A stretch of 64,000 bases of DNA, from NCBI RefSeq assembly GCF_037042905.1, contig NC_087252.1:1867501-1931500 (forward strand), written 5' to 3'. This document shows positions 1 to 11,137 of this stretch, piece after piece (the first letter of the stretch is position 1; every line of letters starts with the position of its first letter). The notes beneath the pieces were generated by a model that was given only the letters and a program-made list of their open reading frames with translations, was not told the DNA's origin and made no database searches. The position numbers were made by a program, and so were the translations under genes. This DNA comes from Lytechinus pictus (Eukaryota; Echinodermata; Echinoidea; Temnopleuroida; Toxopneustidae).

Positions 1-1
1 T

Positions 2-600
2 AAGTATTCTGTTGCTGAATTTGATAACAATGGGGCGGTGAAGGTGGCCGTAGTGCCACAAGAATGGATTCAATACCAAGATGGGGCTCCATTTTGCTTA
101 TGGCCACCAGAGCAAGACCCGCTCAAACTAGACAATTTAGTGATGCATGGGCACAATCCTGAGAATACTTGAGCTCGAATGGACATCAAAGATTTGTTAT
201 ATCAGACAGGTGAGTTCAAATTAGTAGTCAACAAGCCAGAGAATATGCTGCAGCCAGCACTCGGTGCAGTGAACTCTCAGGCCAGGGTAGGAGGTGCAAA
301 TATAACACCAGACACTTCCCCAAATCAAAATGTCAATTCAACTCTGCTTTCACAATACAGATAATAGTACTTCAAGGCCCAGCATCCAGACCAGAGTATG
401 GCACAGCCTATAATATCTGCCCTCAGACTGGAGACCATATCAAGAGCAGTGCAGGAGGGGAAACAAAACTTTGAAGTCGTCGTCTGAATGATGTAGAGTA
501 AGTTGTGTTCCAATGAAGTCAGGGAATATGGTGCTATAAGCAGGTGATGTACCGGCGTTACAGGAGGTCGACATTTTTGATATTCGTGGATGTTTTCCTT
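2..600 (+). pseudogene. DUF4806/BEN-type protein, decayed fragment
   Basis: Reading from base 2 there is an open frame whose start (KYSVAEFD, then VVPQEW and LWPP) resembles the N-terminal domain of DUF4806/BEN-type multicopy proteins of marine invertebrates. A TGA at about 167 and further stops break it, and the frame resumes as MDIKDLLYQTGEF and, near 366-480, as a helical segment containing ISALRLETISRAVQEGK. Bases 495-575 are nearly the same DNA as the 3' end of the BEN exon at 6330-6415 (same order, small gaps), so this is a decayed copy of that gene family. The gene starts outside the window. Product and function cannot be assigned beyond family level. Confidence 0.5.
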
Positions 601-610
601 GGGGCAGATG

Positions 611-1056
611 CAGGAGAGTTGAGCCACCCCCTAAAACTTGTATTTTCAGTCAAGAGCTCAATTCACATAAGCCCTCTGCTGATAGTTCTTAATATAACTG
701 TCATTTAAACCTAAGTACAGCAGATGTCACAGGTCACACCAAAGTCACCAAGGTCACTGGACACACGAAACTTAAAAAAGCGGCAAAAAGTGAAATCCGA
801 ATTTCAGGAATTAAAAGACCCTTTTTCTATTTCTCATTTAGCAGAGGGTTTTCCTGCAGATTTTTATGTGTAAGCTAGTTCATACATGTATATTGTTCTT
901 TAATTTTCATAAATTTGGAAAATGTATGATTTGTAGTTAGTTATTTTTGTGAAAATTTAAAAATGGCCGCCTAAAGGAGTGTTGAGGTGAGCCATTCAAC
1001 ATGAGGAGAGATAAGCCATGGCTCAACTCTCCTGTTGTGGATGGCTCAACTCTCCT
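611..1056. repeat. Short element with AGGAGAGTTGAGCC terminal and internal motifs
   Basis: AGGAGAGTTGAGCC occurs at 612-625 and its reverse complement GGCTCAACTCTCCT at 1020-1033 and 1043-1056, bounding about 450 bp of AT-rich DNA with no coding potential. This looks like a small inverted-repeat element in which the terminal motif is repeated. No target duplication was found. Confidence 0.4.
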
Positions 1057-1296
1057 TGTATTGAATCTAACTGGCTACATCAATTACAAGTTTTAAGATG
1101 AGCTACGTAATTATCCATGCTCGAGGTGTCTTTGATAAGTTCTAAAAGTAAAGGCAGCCCTGAAAATTTATTTCAAAATTGTTATTTACTATAAAGAGTG
1201 AAAATCTGAAGTTGACCGGATTTAACAGCCCATTCATTTCCTCCCATTGTTGACTATGTGTGGATCTAGGCTATTTTTACTCATCTATCATCTATT

Positions 1297-2443
1297 ATGC
1301 TGCAGATATTGTGCATTATTCTTCTCTTCCCATACAGAGAGAAAATGGAAAGTGTAGAGGGAGAGGAAGTCCTGTTACCACCGGGGGTGGAGATGAAAGA
1401 CATTGAGGTAGAAGCTGGTTCGGCTCCAGAGGAGGCCCTCATTGAACCAACAAAAATTAAAAACACGCAGCAGGACTCAGAGACGCATTTCGAGGATTCA
1501 CCTCTTGCACTGGCAGAGGCGGATGCTCAGGAGAGGAAGCTCTCCGAGGTCGAGCTTGCTCAAAAGAAGCACGAATCAAAGAAGCGCAGAAAAGGGTGGG
1601 AAGCGTGCCAAGCAGGCTTAAAGAGCTTGCACAAGGCCCGCTTCCCGTGTCAAATGCTGGACCCTCGACCAGTGGAGGCCTTACGGTTGGTCGTGACCAT
1701 GGGCTAATGCCCACTTGGCCTAAACCACCCCATCCAGTGGAGTGTTCCTCCATTGGGAGAGAGCGGGGAATAACCCCACAATGCTAGAATTTTTATGGGA
1801 GAGCCCACAGCCACTGCGAGCCTTTGATTCCCACTTCCATCCTGATCGAATCAACTCAAAAGGGCAAAAACAGAACTTCAGGGACAACCCCGGCACCAGG
1901 ACGAGGTGGTCAGAGGAGTATGGAACTTTTGTGGTGGTGGGCATCCACCCAAAGCAGGCCTTTGGCCTTAAGCGCTATAGCCTCGAAGCGTTGTGATCGG
2001 CTCTTGCCGTCCAGAGTCAGAGGCCTGTCGGAGGTGGGTCTTGATTGGTCCACGGATGTCTCCGAGTGGGGGGCAGAGGAGCAGCTTTTTGAGGAGCTCA
2101 TGGGGCTCTCCACTGGAAGAGTCTTGGTACTCCACCCTTGGAGGGGGGGAGGGTGGGGCAATGGCTCTTGTCCTGGCAATGAGCCGATCCCCCGCGCAAT
2201 ACATAAACTGGAGCGCGACGCTATTCGTTGACAGTGTCCGGCCGCTCTGCGTATCCATTTACACTGCTTTACGGACGTCAGTATTTGCGCACGCATACTT
2301 TGGAGTTACAGGCAACACTTAATACTACGGAATCTTTTATTAGCTACGTTGGGCAGGTGGTGGCGTCTATCCGAGAAGGTCCTCTTACACAAATGCTCGA
2401 TCAGACGATGATCAACGCCAGGGAGCTGTATTGCCTCAAATAA
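1297..2443 (+). pseudogene. TatD-like metal-dependent hydrolase, frameshifted
   Basis: Three overlapping frames reconstruct one protein-like reading. The N-terminal part (1333 on) is acidic and then Lys/Arg-rich and continues after a frameshift near 1600 into a GPSTSGGL stretch. From about 1780 it reads LRAFDSHFHPDR and VVVGIHPK, then after a further shift LSEVGLDW and GRVLVLHPW, and ends ESFISYVGQVV to a TAA near 2441. The HxH-like motif, the internal GLD and the later segments are the landmarks of TatD-family amidohydrolase-fold nucleases. At least three frame changes and no usable splice sites to remove them make it a pseudogene. Similar N-terminal-extension TatD proteins occur in many copies in invertebrate genomes, perhaps carried by mobile elements (inference). 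Confidence 0.6.
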
Positions 2444-3429
2444 AGGGGCAATTCTACTCCCTCGCACCTGTCTCTGCCTTTTACCTTGTAAAGCCATTAT
2501 TTTATATGCTTTTATATTAAATTAGAATGTCATACAAAAGTTGTATTTACATGCTTTATATTATATACCTTACACTATATGCTTTGTATAGTAATGTAAT
2601 ACAAATGTGATGAAACCAGAAAAATATGGATGCCTATGATTTACATCAAAATTAATATTGAAAGCATTCCTATTGTATATATATTAGTAATGTAATTCAG
2701 TTTGTTGAAATTGTAAAATTAGATAACATTTTTTATGCATATATGTAGATGTATATATTCATTTTTCTGTGATGTATTGATGTATATGTTTTATGAACAA
2801 AGAAGAAAGAGTCAGAAAAAAATAATAAAAAGATTACAGAGGAAGAAAAGAAAGAGGTCACCAAAGAAGAAAATAAAAAGATTACAGAGGGGAAAAAAAG
2901 ATCAAAGAAGAAATAAATCAAGGAGAAAAGAAAAACGAAGAAGAGAAAGAAAAACAAGAAAAAAAGATCAAAGAATAAGAAAAAAAGAAAAAGATATGGT
3001 CAAGATAATAAAAAGAGAAAAAACAATGAAATGAAATTTTATGTTTAGTGTACACTTTATATTAAGTTATGTTCATTAATGGGAAATTTACTTTATGGGA
3101 AGTAGAAAACAGGTCACCCAAAGTCTTTTAGGGTGGGCGGAAGTATGGTGTTAGGGCCCACGCTTAGTTACGAGTAGTTTGCAGACAACAGAGTTAGCAG
3201 AGGACGGATTATAGTACAGTACGGAGTCACATGACCCTCCGGCGGGAAGGGTACATCCGAACGCCGGCGATGCACACAGAACTACACAACACACACTCTC
3301 CACACAACCCCAGGCCGGAACGGACATATTCGGTGCATGCAAGTGAGTGCAGTGTCTGGAGACAGTACAGTGAGAAGTGACAAGGTAGGACAATTTCCCC
3401 ATAGGTTAAATTGATTGTATGCTTGTATG
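2444..3429. other. Non-coding, purine-rich low-complexity stretch
   Basis: AT-rich DNA with a GA/A-rich tract at about 2800-3030 that produces a spurious Lys/Arg-rich reading frame. 3140-3400 is more GC-rich but shows no conserved protein or RNA signature. No gene recognised. Confidence 0.5.
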
Positions 3430-3672
3430 ATTCCTTAAATATAACCCAGGTACACTGTTGTATTGTTTTATGTCCTCATGAAAGAAAAATATAATTTGAA
3501 GTAAAACTTTTGAAAAACAGACAATTTAGCCAATTTATGTATTGGAGTATGTTCATGGAAGGGAAATCCTTCCTTTATGACATCACATATGCGGCCAATC
3601 ACCTTTCAGCTTGTCTGATTTTCTTTTTTCCTCCAAAGTTTTTGTTGGGCTGGAATCCCTTTAATTTGGATA
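3430..3672 (+). repeat. Partial copy of TTAA-flanked MITE family A
   Basis: This stretch matches the right half of the elements at 23409-23957 and 24171-26437: a segment around TATTGTTTTATGTCCTCATG, then ATGTATTGGAGTA, ending GGCTGGAATCCCT followed by TTAA. The left half is missing. Non-coding. Confidence 0.6.
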
Positions 3673-4230
3673 ATATGATGATCCCATTCTTTTTATACCA
3701 AATTATATACATTGTACATGTAGGCACTACAACCCTCTTATAAAAGTCTTTAACCAAACATTTTTGTAGGATGATGTAACAAAGATTAAAATGCTTGATA
3801 CATGTATGTAAACAATTATTGTTTAAAAGTTTGCTGTACACTGAGTAGAGGGCATTCTTTCCCCCTCCCCCTTTCTCTTCCCTCTTTCTTTCTCCCTATC
3901 TCTCCTTTTCTTTTTCTCTCCCGCTATCACTTCCTTCCTTTCCTACTCTTTGTTAACTTTTCAATGTTCTAGTATGCTGGTGTGATTGTGTGTGTATGAG
4001 GCATTTTTTTTTTTTATCTGCTTTACACTTTGAAAGTCTAAGATCTGTTTTGGTTTGTCAATTATTGTACAGGGCCCCATCCTCGCAAGCTATGCTTTTC
4101 TTGGGGCCCTTCCAATTTCTATTCATGAATTTTGTATGTATTTATTTTGATTGAGTTTTTAATAGAAAATAAATGAACTGATCAAATATAGGTATTTTCT
4201 AATTGTTTTTAATAATGCAGAAAAAACAGG
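3673..4230. other. Non-coding spacer
   Basis: Contains a pyrimidine-rich tract at about 3855-3950 and poly-T near 4006. No gene, RNA or clear element seen. Confidence 0.5.
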
Positions 4231-4490
4231 CTAATCAGCAAGTAGAATCTAGGAATAAGGAGATAAGCTGTATAATGGATAAATTGGTGGCCAATATAAA
4301 ATCCTCTCGTCAATGTCCAAGCCCAAGCAGCAACAAGTGGCACCAAAGCTACCCAACAGGCAGCTGAACTGGAGGCTCTGAAGATTAAGTTAAAGTAAAA
4401 AACCAAGGAGAATGTTGAGCTCCGTGAAAAAGTCAACAAGTAAACAGAATTAAGCACAAGGCTCCAGACTGAGATCCTTGATGTATTTGG
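4231..4490 (+). pseudogene. BEN-type gene, coiled-coil exon (degenerate)
   Basis: A reading starting MDKLVAN at about 4269 passes, after small frame changes, through VQAQAATSGTKATQQAAELEAL and KTKENVELREKV to LQTEILD near 4483. The heptad-like, Glu/Lys/Leu-rich sequence is a coiled coil of the kind found between the N-terminal region and the BEN domain in invertebrate BEN proteins. In-frame TAA codons interrupt it at two places where the spacing suggests CAA/TTA originally. The first 50 bp are repeated at 14717-14770. It lies 5' of the BEN exons at 5.1-6.4 kb, so it is probably the coiled-coil exon of that same gene copy. Confidence 0.5.
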
Positions 4491-5120
4491 TAAGGCTTTC
4501 ATTTTTGAAGCTTTTTCACTTTTAAGGGATTTTTTCACTTTGTTCTGACTTATATATTAGAGATGTAAAACAAAGTTTGAAAATGGATGAGGATTGGTGT
4601 CAATAACTACAGTAAAGAGCGAATCTAGAACACATGGAGATCAGGCCTCGTTTTACAAAGAGCTACGACTGATCCAATCAGTCCTAACTCTATGGAAATC
4701 AGTTTCATAATTTTTTGTACAGGAAATTTGCACGATGTCTTTTGTAAACAAAGAAGCACAGCAAATTTTCAAGAAAACATTGAATGCATGAATATACATC
4801 ATATATGGAAAATATTTTGAACAAACATGCATAATGTTGACGTTGATGGCCGTCCATAGTTGCGATTGATCAATTGTAACTCTTTGTAAGACAGGGCCCT
4901 GGTGAACCCATCATGACAACATGCCCTGAATGTACAGTGTAATGTTGTGCATAGGAGTTAACAGAAGACAGTGAACACAGCCAACAGACTGAATTCTAAA
5001 TAACTTGGAATACTGGTGTAAAGCTAAATGCATCTCAGCGATGTCTACCAAAAGTCACGCTGACAAATCGCTATTAGTGTATAATTCATAGTTTTCATTG
5101 TATATTATGGTGTGTTTCAG
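4491..5120. other. Intron-like spacer, no gene seen
   Basis: AT-rich DNA between BEN-type exons. It contains a variant of the dispersed 'ACTCTTTGTAAGACAGGGCCC' type word near 4880 but no open frame of interest. Confidence 0.4.
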
Positions 5121-5454
5121 ATGTACAGCATGCATCATCAAGTATGAGATTCTTATTGTCACTGAATATCTTCCATTTTCCATCAATAAATGGCGCAGTA
5201 ACAAAGTGGCAAATAGTCTGGAGTTGTCGCCCCTTTTCTTCCTCTTCTAGCAAAAATCAATCAAGGATGTTGGATTTCAGTCCATCTACCTCCACGCCCA
5301 TCCTACATGTAACTCCTTCAGCAGACTCGGCTGCCCCTTCAGCAGACTTGGCTGCCCCGGCTTCAACTACCCCTACCCCGGCTTTGATCCAGGAACACAT
5401 GGCAGAGCCAAAGAGAATCTCTACGTTCCAATAGATGGAAAAGTAAGTTTAAAA
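5121..5454 (+). CDS. BEN-domain protein, linker exon
   Basis: An acceptor (TGTGTTTCAG) ends at 5120. One frame reads a Ser/Thr/Pro/Ala-rich linker with the DNA repeat TCAGCAGACTTGGCTGCCCC. The frame that joins the next exon reads PGFNYPYPGFDPGTH, GRAKENLYVPIDGK and stops at donor AAA|GTAAGT (5454/5455). ENLYVPIDGK continues directly into VSLGENVSLTAQQW of the exon at 6102, which supports this donor and phase. The 5' half and the 3' half are not in the same frame, so either a further splice or a frameshift lies near 5300-5350. The gene copy may be inactive. Confidence 0.5.
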
Positions 5455-5968
5455 GGACCATCTTTTCATCCGAAGAGAATCTCTACATTCCAATAGATGG
5501 AAAAGTAAGTTTAAAAGGACCATCCCTTCATCCGAAGAGAATCTCTACATTCCAATAGATGGAAAAGTAAGTTTAAAGGGTCCATCCCTTCATCCGAAGA
5601 GAATCTCTACATTCCAATAGATGGAAAAGTAAATTTAAAAGGACCATCCCTTCATCCGAAGAGAATCTCTACATTCCAATAGATGGAAAAGTAAGTTTAA
5701 AGGGTCCATCCCTTCATCCGAAGAGAATCTCTACATTCCAATAGATGGAAAAGTAAGTTTAAAAGGACCATCCCTTCATCCGAAGAGAATCTCTACATTC
5801 CAATAGATGGAAAAGTAAGTTTAAAGGGTCCATCCCTTCATCCGAAGAGAATCTCTACATTCCAATAGATGGAAAAGTAAGTTTAAAAGGACCATCCCTT
5901 CATCCGAAGAGAATCTCTACATTCCAATAGATGGAAAAGTAAGTTTAAAAGGACCATCCCTTTATTTC
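5411..5968 (+). repeat. 62-bp minisatellite, nine copies, each with a splice donor
   Basis: Nine head-to-tail copies of a 62-bp unit start at 5411, 5473, 5535, 5597, 5659, 5721, 5783, 5845 and 5907. They differ at few positions (for example AAAAGGACC versus AAAGGGTCC). Each unit contains the exon end ENLYVPIDGK plus its donor AAA|GTAAGT (AAATTTA in one copy near 5632) and the first bases of the intron. 62 is not a multiple of three, so retention of units would shift the frame. Confidence 0.9.
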
Positions 5969-6101
5969 AGTTGATCCGTCGGAATATGTGAGTGTAACAC
6001 TGGCATATTTATGTAATACCAATTCAAGAAGATATTTGTGGATGTGAATTAATGAAGACATCTTGGTAACTCTACTAATATTTTGCTAATTTTTTTAAAG
6101 G

Positions 6102-6427
6102 TTTCCCTTGGAGAGAATGTATCTTTGACAGCTCAGCAGTGGGAGATACTGGCCCGCCAACGATCCCATTCTATGTTTGTAAAGACGTTGGCAGTCATGA
6201 TTTGGGGATCAGGAGTTCTGAAGGATAGAAGTGTTCATGGCCGCCCAAATCCAAGGAATAAAGAGGCCCAGGTGAAGGCACCCCTGACTTGTGCTAAGCT
6301 GCAAGCAGTGAGGGGTGAGATTCAGTATCAGTTTCCTTGTGTTCCATTGAAGTCACAATGCAAGGGAATATGGTGCTATATGCAGGTGATGTACCAAGGA
6401 TACAAGAGACCGACAGTGTCAAAATAA
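6102..6427 (+). CDS. BEN domain exon
   Basis: After acceptor TTTTTTAAAG the frame reads VSLGENVSLTAQQWEILARQ, SHSMFVKTLAVMIWG, VLKDRSVHGRPNPRN and VKAPLTCAKLQAVRG. This pattern (helix with a large hydrophobic spacing, then GRPNPRNKE and a C-terminal helix) matches the BEN domain, a roughly 90-residue DNA- or protein-binding fold found in chromatin regulators. The frame stays open to TAA at 6427, but a possible donor (GTGAGG|GGTGAG near 6312) and the preservation of the downstream DNA in the decayed copy at 495-575 leave the real exon end uncertain. The exon is the 3' part of a multicopy gene with pieces at 1-600 and 14.3-14.8 kb. Confidence 0.65.
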
Positions 6428-6464
6428 CACCAAACAGAACAGAGGCCGGTGCAACCAGCAGCTA

Positions 6465-6999
6465 TGGCGCGCCGTTTGACCAATAATTCACATAAACACT
6501 GTTTATCGCCGAAAAACACTGTTTATCGAGCGATAAACACTGTTTATCAAGCGATAAACAGTGTTTATCGACTGAAAAACACAGTTTCTCTCGATAAATA
6601 GTGTTTATCGCCGAAAAACACTGTTTATCGCCGATAAACACTGTTTATCGAGAGAAACTGTGTTTATCAGTCGAAAAACATAGTATCTCTCGATAAACAC
6701 TGTTTATCGCCGATAGACACTGTTTTTCGGCGATAAACAATGTTTATCAAGCGATAAACACTGTTTATCGAGAGAAACTTGATAAACATAGTTTCTCTCG
6801 ATAAACAGTGTTTATCGCTTGATAAACATTGTTTATCGCCGATAAACAGTGTTTTTCGGCGATAAACACTGTTTATCGAGAGAAACTATGTTTTTCGACT
6901 GATAAACACAGTTTCTCTTGATAAACAGTGTTTATCGGCGATAAAAATGTTTTTCGGCGATAAACACTGTTTATCTGATTTATTGGGCAAATGGCGCGC
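6465..6999. repeat. GATAAACA/TGTTTATC inverted-motif array element (copy 1)
   Basis: About 535 bp made almost wholly of alternating GATAAACA and TGTTTATC words separated by CGCCGA, CGAGAGAAAC or CAGTCGA spacers. The ends are inverted: GGCGCGCCGTTTGACCAATA at the left and TATTGGGCAAATGGCGCGC at the right. Every segment can pair with many others. No protein is encoded. The same element recurs at 11138-11611. Confidence 0.85.
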
Positions 7000-8851
7000 A
7001 CTCGTACTCTAGATCATGCAGTGCCGTATCACCGTATGCACTAGCTACTCTAGATCTCCACGTGCGTGCGCCGGCACCACGTTTTAAATTATTAAAAATA
7101 CTGCCCTGTTGTTGGGATGGACCTGTTTAACTAGATTCTCTTGATCTTGAGCAGAATTTCAGCCAACTCCAGGTAAGTCCCAGATCTGATATTCCCATAT
7201 TTCTGCTACATCTTTCTGGCGCAATTCCGAAAGCCGTCTGGAATCGTTAATCAAACGGTCAATCGGGTACGATTCTGGGTCTTGACTTGGTCTTGGGTTG
7301 GGGCCCCTAATCCCTATATCTATGCCGTGCTATGGCATGGGCTGGCGCGGCCGCGCCCGTCTGCAGGCCTGGTCCTGGGAGCGCAGGCAGCCCGGTCGGT
7401 CGTTCAATTCCGCAAGCGAGACGCGATCGCGACTGCTAGCTAGCTACAGTAGCTAGTTAGATATAACCGTCTGGTATGATATGGGTCATTCTTTAATAAA
7501 ATTGACATTTGCTACCCTGGCCCTAGGGGGGGGGGGGGGGTATGGGGGATCCGGATGGTACCGATCTTGTAAGTTGTACTTGTAGTTGTACCACATAGAC
7601 TCTATATCATTATATGGCCACACATGCGCACACGTCATAACAATTGAGTGAATGCATGGCACACTCAGTGAGTTTAAAAGTCACTCTCATTTGTTGCATG
7701 TGTACTACTTTGTGCACTAATTGAAACTATAAGTAGGCCTAGGCCTACACAGGAGTGACTCTTGCGTTTTGTTTGCTTAATCAATGAATGAGCTGTTATC
7801 TATGCAAAAGGGAATAGTCTAGAACTAGAATAGAAGCCCAGAAACTTGCTTTGGCCCAACTTTGGCCAGTTTGGAACGATTACGTGGTGTTATTAATATT
7901 AGTAATATAGCCTAGATCAGGGACGTGATAGAGAAGGACTGGAATCAAGCCGCTCTCCTTTGACCCCATGCTCCATGCCGCCGAAAAGTTATGCGCTAAT
8001 CTGCAACTGTTGACCAGGTGGTGAGAAAAAAGAGGGCATGAAATTTCAGGATTTAGAATTCCTACATCAAAAAATGGTATCCCAGCAACTGTTCGCTGTC
8101 CCTTTCAATGATTTCTCATCCATTGTTGAATGTGTAAAAGAGTAGAACAAGCGAACACAAACTTGTGTAATTTCATCCTTTTTTTAACTTAAAAAAATAT
8201 AAAAAACACGCGAAAACACGCATTAGCAAACTTAATGTTATTAAAGATTGTAAATCATGGATTAAATAACGGGACATTAAAACATGCACAAATTAGCGCA
8301 TTATCCTAAAATATTGAGTTTTTGTCAGGAGTAATTTTTCTTTTACCAACACATGCAAACAAATTATAGGAAGGACGGAGTCCTAATTTGAAAATTTGTT
8401 TGATGCACTATTCCCAATACAATCCCCAAATAAAGTTTTTGATATACACTGAAATTTTGCCGGTAATTTAATATTTTGTAATAAATGTAAAACTGGTGCC
8501 TGGCTTCCGAAAGTCCCGCAGTGGAAGCGCGGTTCGGAGCATGGAACTTCAAAGCCAAGTGGAATGTTACACATCCCATTGTTACGCTTTAGAACTCACG
8601 AATGCGTTTGAATAAATTACCAGAGTTTCACATCCTTTCTCTCACCTCCCTGCCTAGATCTAGATCTAGAGTCTAGAGACAGACTCTAGTTAGTAGGGTC
8701 TAGATCTAGGCCAGGCCTAGTAGTACTATTAGTGTTAGCATGATTTATTAGTGTGTGTGTGTTTAGGTCTAGATCTATATTTTTTAGTAATCTACATTAT
8801 AAATAATGTTGTATAAAATTAGAGGGAAGGCATGTATAGACCTGTACATGT
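7000..8851. other. Non-coding spacer
   Basis: 1.85 kb without a recognisable gene. Contains a 14-bp G run near 7528 and several TCTAGATCTAGA words (8655-8770). Open frames here are short and unconserved in composition. Confidence 0.5.
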
Positions 8852-9798
8852 CAGGGGCGGATCTAACCCAGAGAGCTCCGGCCCGCGTAGCGGGCCGGAG
8901 CCCAGACGCTCAGTGTGCAAACGGGCATTCAGGTGAGAGTACCGTGAAGTTTGGTCAAAATCATTTTAATAATAAATAATTAAAACAGAAATTAAGCACT
9001 TACCACGATTGTATGGATGATAGTCTAACGAGTGGCAGTTTCCTGACATCGAGGCACAGACTGGAACCTCAAAAAACGATCAGTTCTGTCGCGGTGGCTC
9101 TCCTTCTTTCAAAATTCAACACAAAATGGCCGATCGAGACCGAGGCTAGTATAGCACTAGCGCATATAGACTTTGTCAAATTCGCGCATGCGCCCTACAC
9201 CCTCTCGAACGGCCATTTTGCTATGAATTCTGAAAGAAGGAGAGCCACCGCGACAGAACTGATCGTTTTTTGAGGTTCCAGTCTGTGCCTCGATGTCAGG
9301 AAACTGCCACTCGTTAGACTATCATCCATACAATCGTGGTAAGTGCTTAATTTCTGTTTTAATTATTTATTATTAAAATGATTTTGACCAAACTTCACGG
9401 TACTCTCACCTGAATGCCCGTTTGCACACTGAGCGTCTGGGCTCCGGCCCGCTACGCGGGGCCCACTTTGTGCGAAAATTTTGAAAATCGTGCCAGTCAA
9501 TTTTTCGCTCAGTGGGGGGGGGGGGTTGTGAGCCAAAAAAAGGGTAATTTTTTTTTCACCGCCACCCCCCCCCCCTTGAGCGCCAGGGGTAGTGAGCACA
9601 AATTTTTTTTTTTGGCACCCGAAAAAAATTTTTCCCTACGGGAAGGGTTATTATTTTTATTCCACCGCCAACCCCCCCCCCCCCTTGGGCGCCAGGGGAG
9701 GGGGCCCAACTTCTCTTTTTTTCAAAAAAAGGGTGTTTTTACCCGTTTTTTTTTCTAGGGGAGGGGGCCCGGCCCCCCCCCCCCTGGATCCGCCGCTG
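8852..9798. mobile_element. hAT-type MITE with long hairpin and 8-bp target duplication
   Basis: Terminal sequences CAGGGGCGGATC (8852) and GATCCGCCGCTG (ending 9798) are imperfect inverted repeats. They are flanked by an exact 8-bp direct repeat GTACATGT at 8844-8851 and 9799-9806. Inside, 8880-9145 and 9203-9462 form near-perfect complementary arms, so the element can fold into a hairpin of roughly 260 bp. The right 330 bp are G/C homopolymer-rich. The 8-bp duplication and the CAG-type terminus indicate hAT superfamily mobilisation. No transposase is encoded. Confidence 0.85.
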
Positions 9799-10044
9799 GT
9801 ACATGTACATAATTTCAAACTAGTGTTGCCTAGGCCTAGGTACGTATATAGTGATAGATCTAGACCCTATGTGATAAAGTATATGAGACTGAGTAGAAAA
9901 CATAGGCTTTGATAATTTAGTTTTTTCCCTAGAGTAGGCCTACAGTTTTTTAATTGTTGTGGCTTACGCCTATACAGGTAATACTAATAGGTCTACCATA
10001 CGTACATTTTCCTAACTTTGTTTCAATTTTTCTTTGTATCTTAG

Positions 10045-10099
10045 AATGGTGGAACCTCTACCGATGGGGGCATTTGACCCACTAGAAGATTCAGATGAT
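10045..10099 (+). CDS. Candidate small exon, unknown protein
   Basis: Between acceptor TATCTTAG and donor GATGAT|GTAAGT the frame reads MVEPLPMGAFDPLEDSDD. Good splice sites on both sides and an acidic, ordered reading support an exon, perhaps the 5' exon of the gene whose integrase exon starts at 10471. Too short to classify. Confidence 0.35.
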
Positions 10100-10470
10100 G
10101 TAAGTTAACTTCAGACTTCTGAGTTACTTAATCTTTTATTCAAAGAAGAAATACAAAGGCTTTCTTGTGAATAAGCCACCAGCTCTCACCTTGAGTTTGT
10201 AACAACCCATGCGATTCGCCATTTGTTTTTGCATATTTTGATAATTTACCCTTGAGTTGACTAAAGAAGCAGAAAACAGTTGTTGATGATCTCTCTATTT
10301 AATAATAATTTAACAAAACAATACATGCACAATTTTGTGTGAAGAAATGGTTGAAACTATAGCAATGCATTTTTAGCCCCCTCTTGTGTTTTAACGGCTC
10401 GTTTTGATTTGATAACAGGCTTTTTCGTAGTTGTTTGTAATTTGTTCTCTTCTTCCATTTTCTTTTACAG

Positions 10471-11137
10471 ATGGGGTTTTTATGTCCATGGAGGAATTGA
10501 TGGATATTCAAGGTGCATCCCCTTCCTATGCGTCATCTTGGGAAATACAGGCAAGTTAGCACTACTTTGCTTTCTGAAGGGGATAAGGAAACGTGGTCTT
10601 CCTAGTCGAATCAGAACTGACAAAGGTGCAGAGTATAATGCCTGTCAGCGGTTCATGGAGTGGAAGATGGGGCCAAATCGGGGCAGCACAATAAGAGGCA
10701 AATCTTTGCATAATCAAAGAATTGAAAGGTTATGGAGAGACGTCTTCAGCAAAGTTCTGGAGAAGTTTTACAAGCTATTTTACCACATAGAAGACTCAGG
10801 AGCGCTTGATATTAATAATGCCATACACCTGTTCGCTTTACACTACACATATCTTCCTCGGATTCAATATGCCCTTACAAATTGGGTAAAAGCACACAAC
10901 AACCATGGCATCAGAACAGAAAGGTTCCAAACCCCCGAACAGCTCTGGGTTACTAACATCATCAAACAACGATGTGCACTCCAAGCAGGTGTTGGTCCTC
11001 GGCCATCAGTTGCAGTGGAAAATGTGGAGAATTTCAATTTAGACAATTTTGCTGCTGACATAATGAACAGATTTGATATCGATGTAGCAGAAACTCAAAG
11101 GGACATAGTAGGCACTTGGCGTCTCACTCTGCCATCC
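10471..11137 (+). CDS. DDE integrase-core protein, exon
   Basis: After acceptor TCTTTTACAG at 10470 the frame reads WGFYVHGGIDGYSR, then LPSRIRTDKGAEYNA, LHNQRIERLWRDVF and YHIEDSGALD. These are the core blocks of a retroviral-integrase-like (rve) catalytic domain. The first Asp is in HGGIDGYSR, the second in RTDKG and the Glu in NQRIERLW, with 34 residues between the last two (DD34E). This type is widespread in invertebrates and fish as stand-alone multicopy genes related to transposon integrases. Such proteins usually have a zinc-binding or helical region in upstream exons, which I cannot locate here. The C-terminal frame runs into the GATAAACA array at 11138 and stops inside it (11293), so the 3' end is disrupted by, or fused to, that repeat. 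Confidence 0.65.

Noticed and set aside
2735-3034. Long Lys/Arg-rich open frame
   Set aside because: It is the direct translation of a GA/A-rich low-complexity tract with no start context, domain or splice support.
6465-6999. CRISPR-like appearance of regular short repeats
   Set aside because: Words alternate orientation, spacers also repeat, and the host is an animal; it is an inverted-motif array.
9363-9912. Several overlapping open frames at the MITE right end
   Set aside because: They arise from poly-G/poly-C runs within a non-coding MITE.
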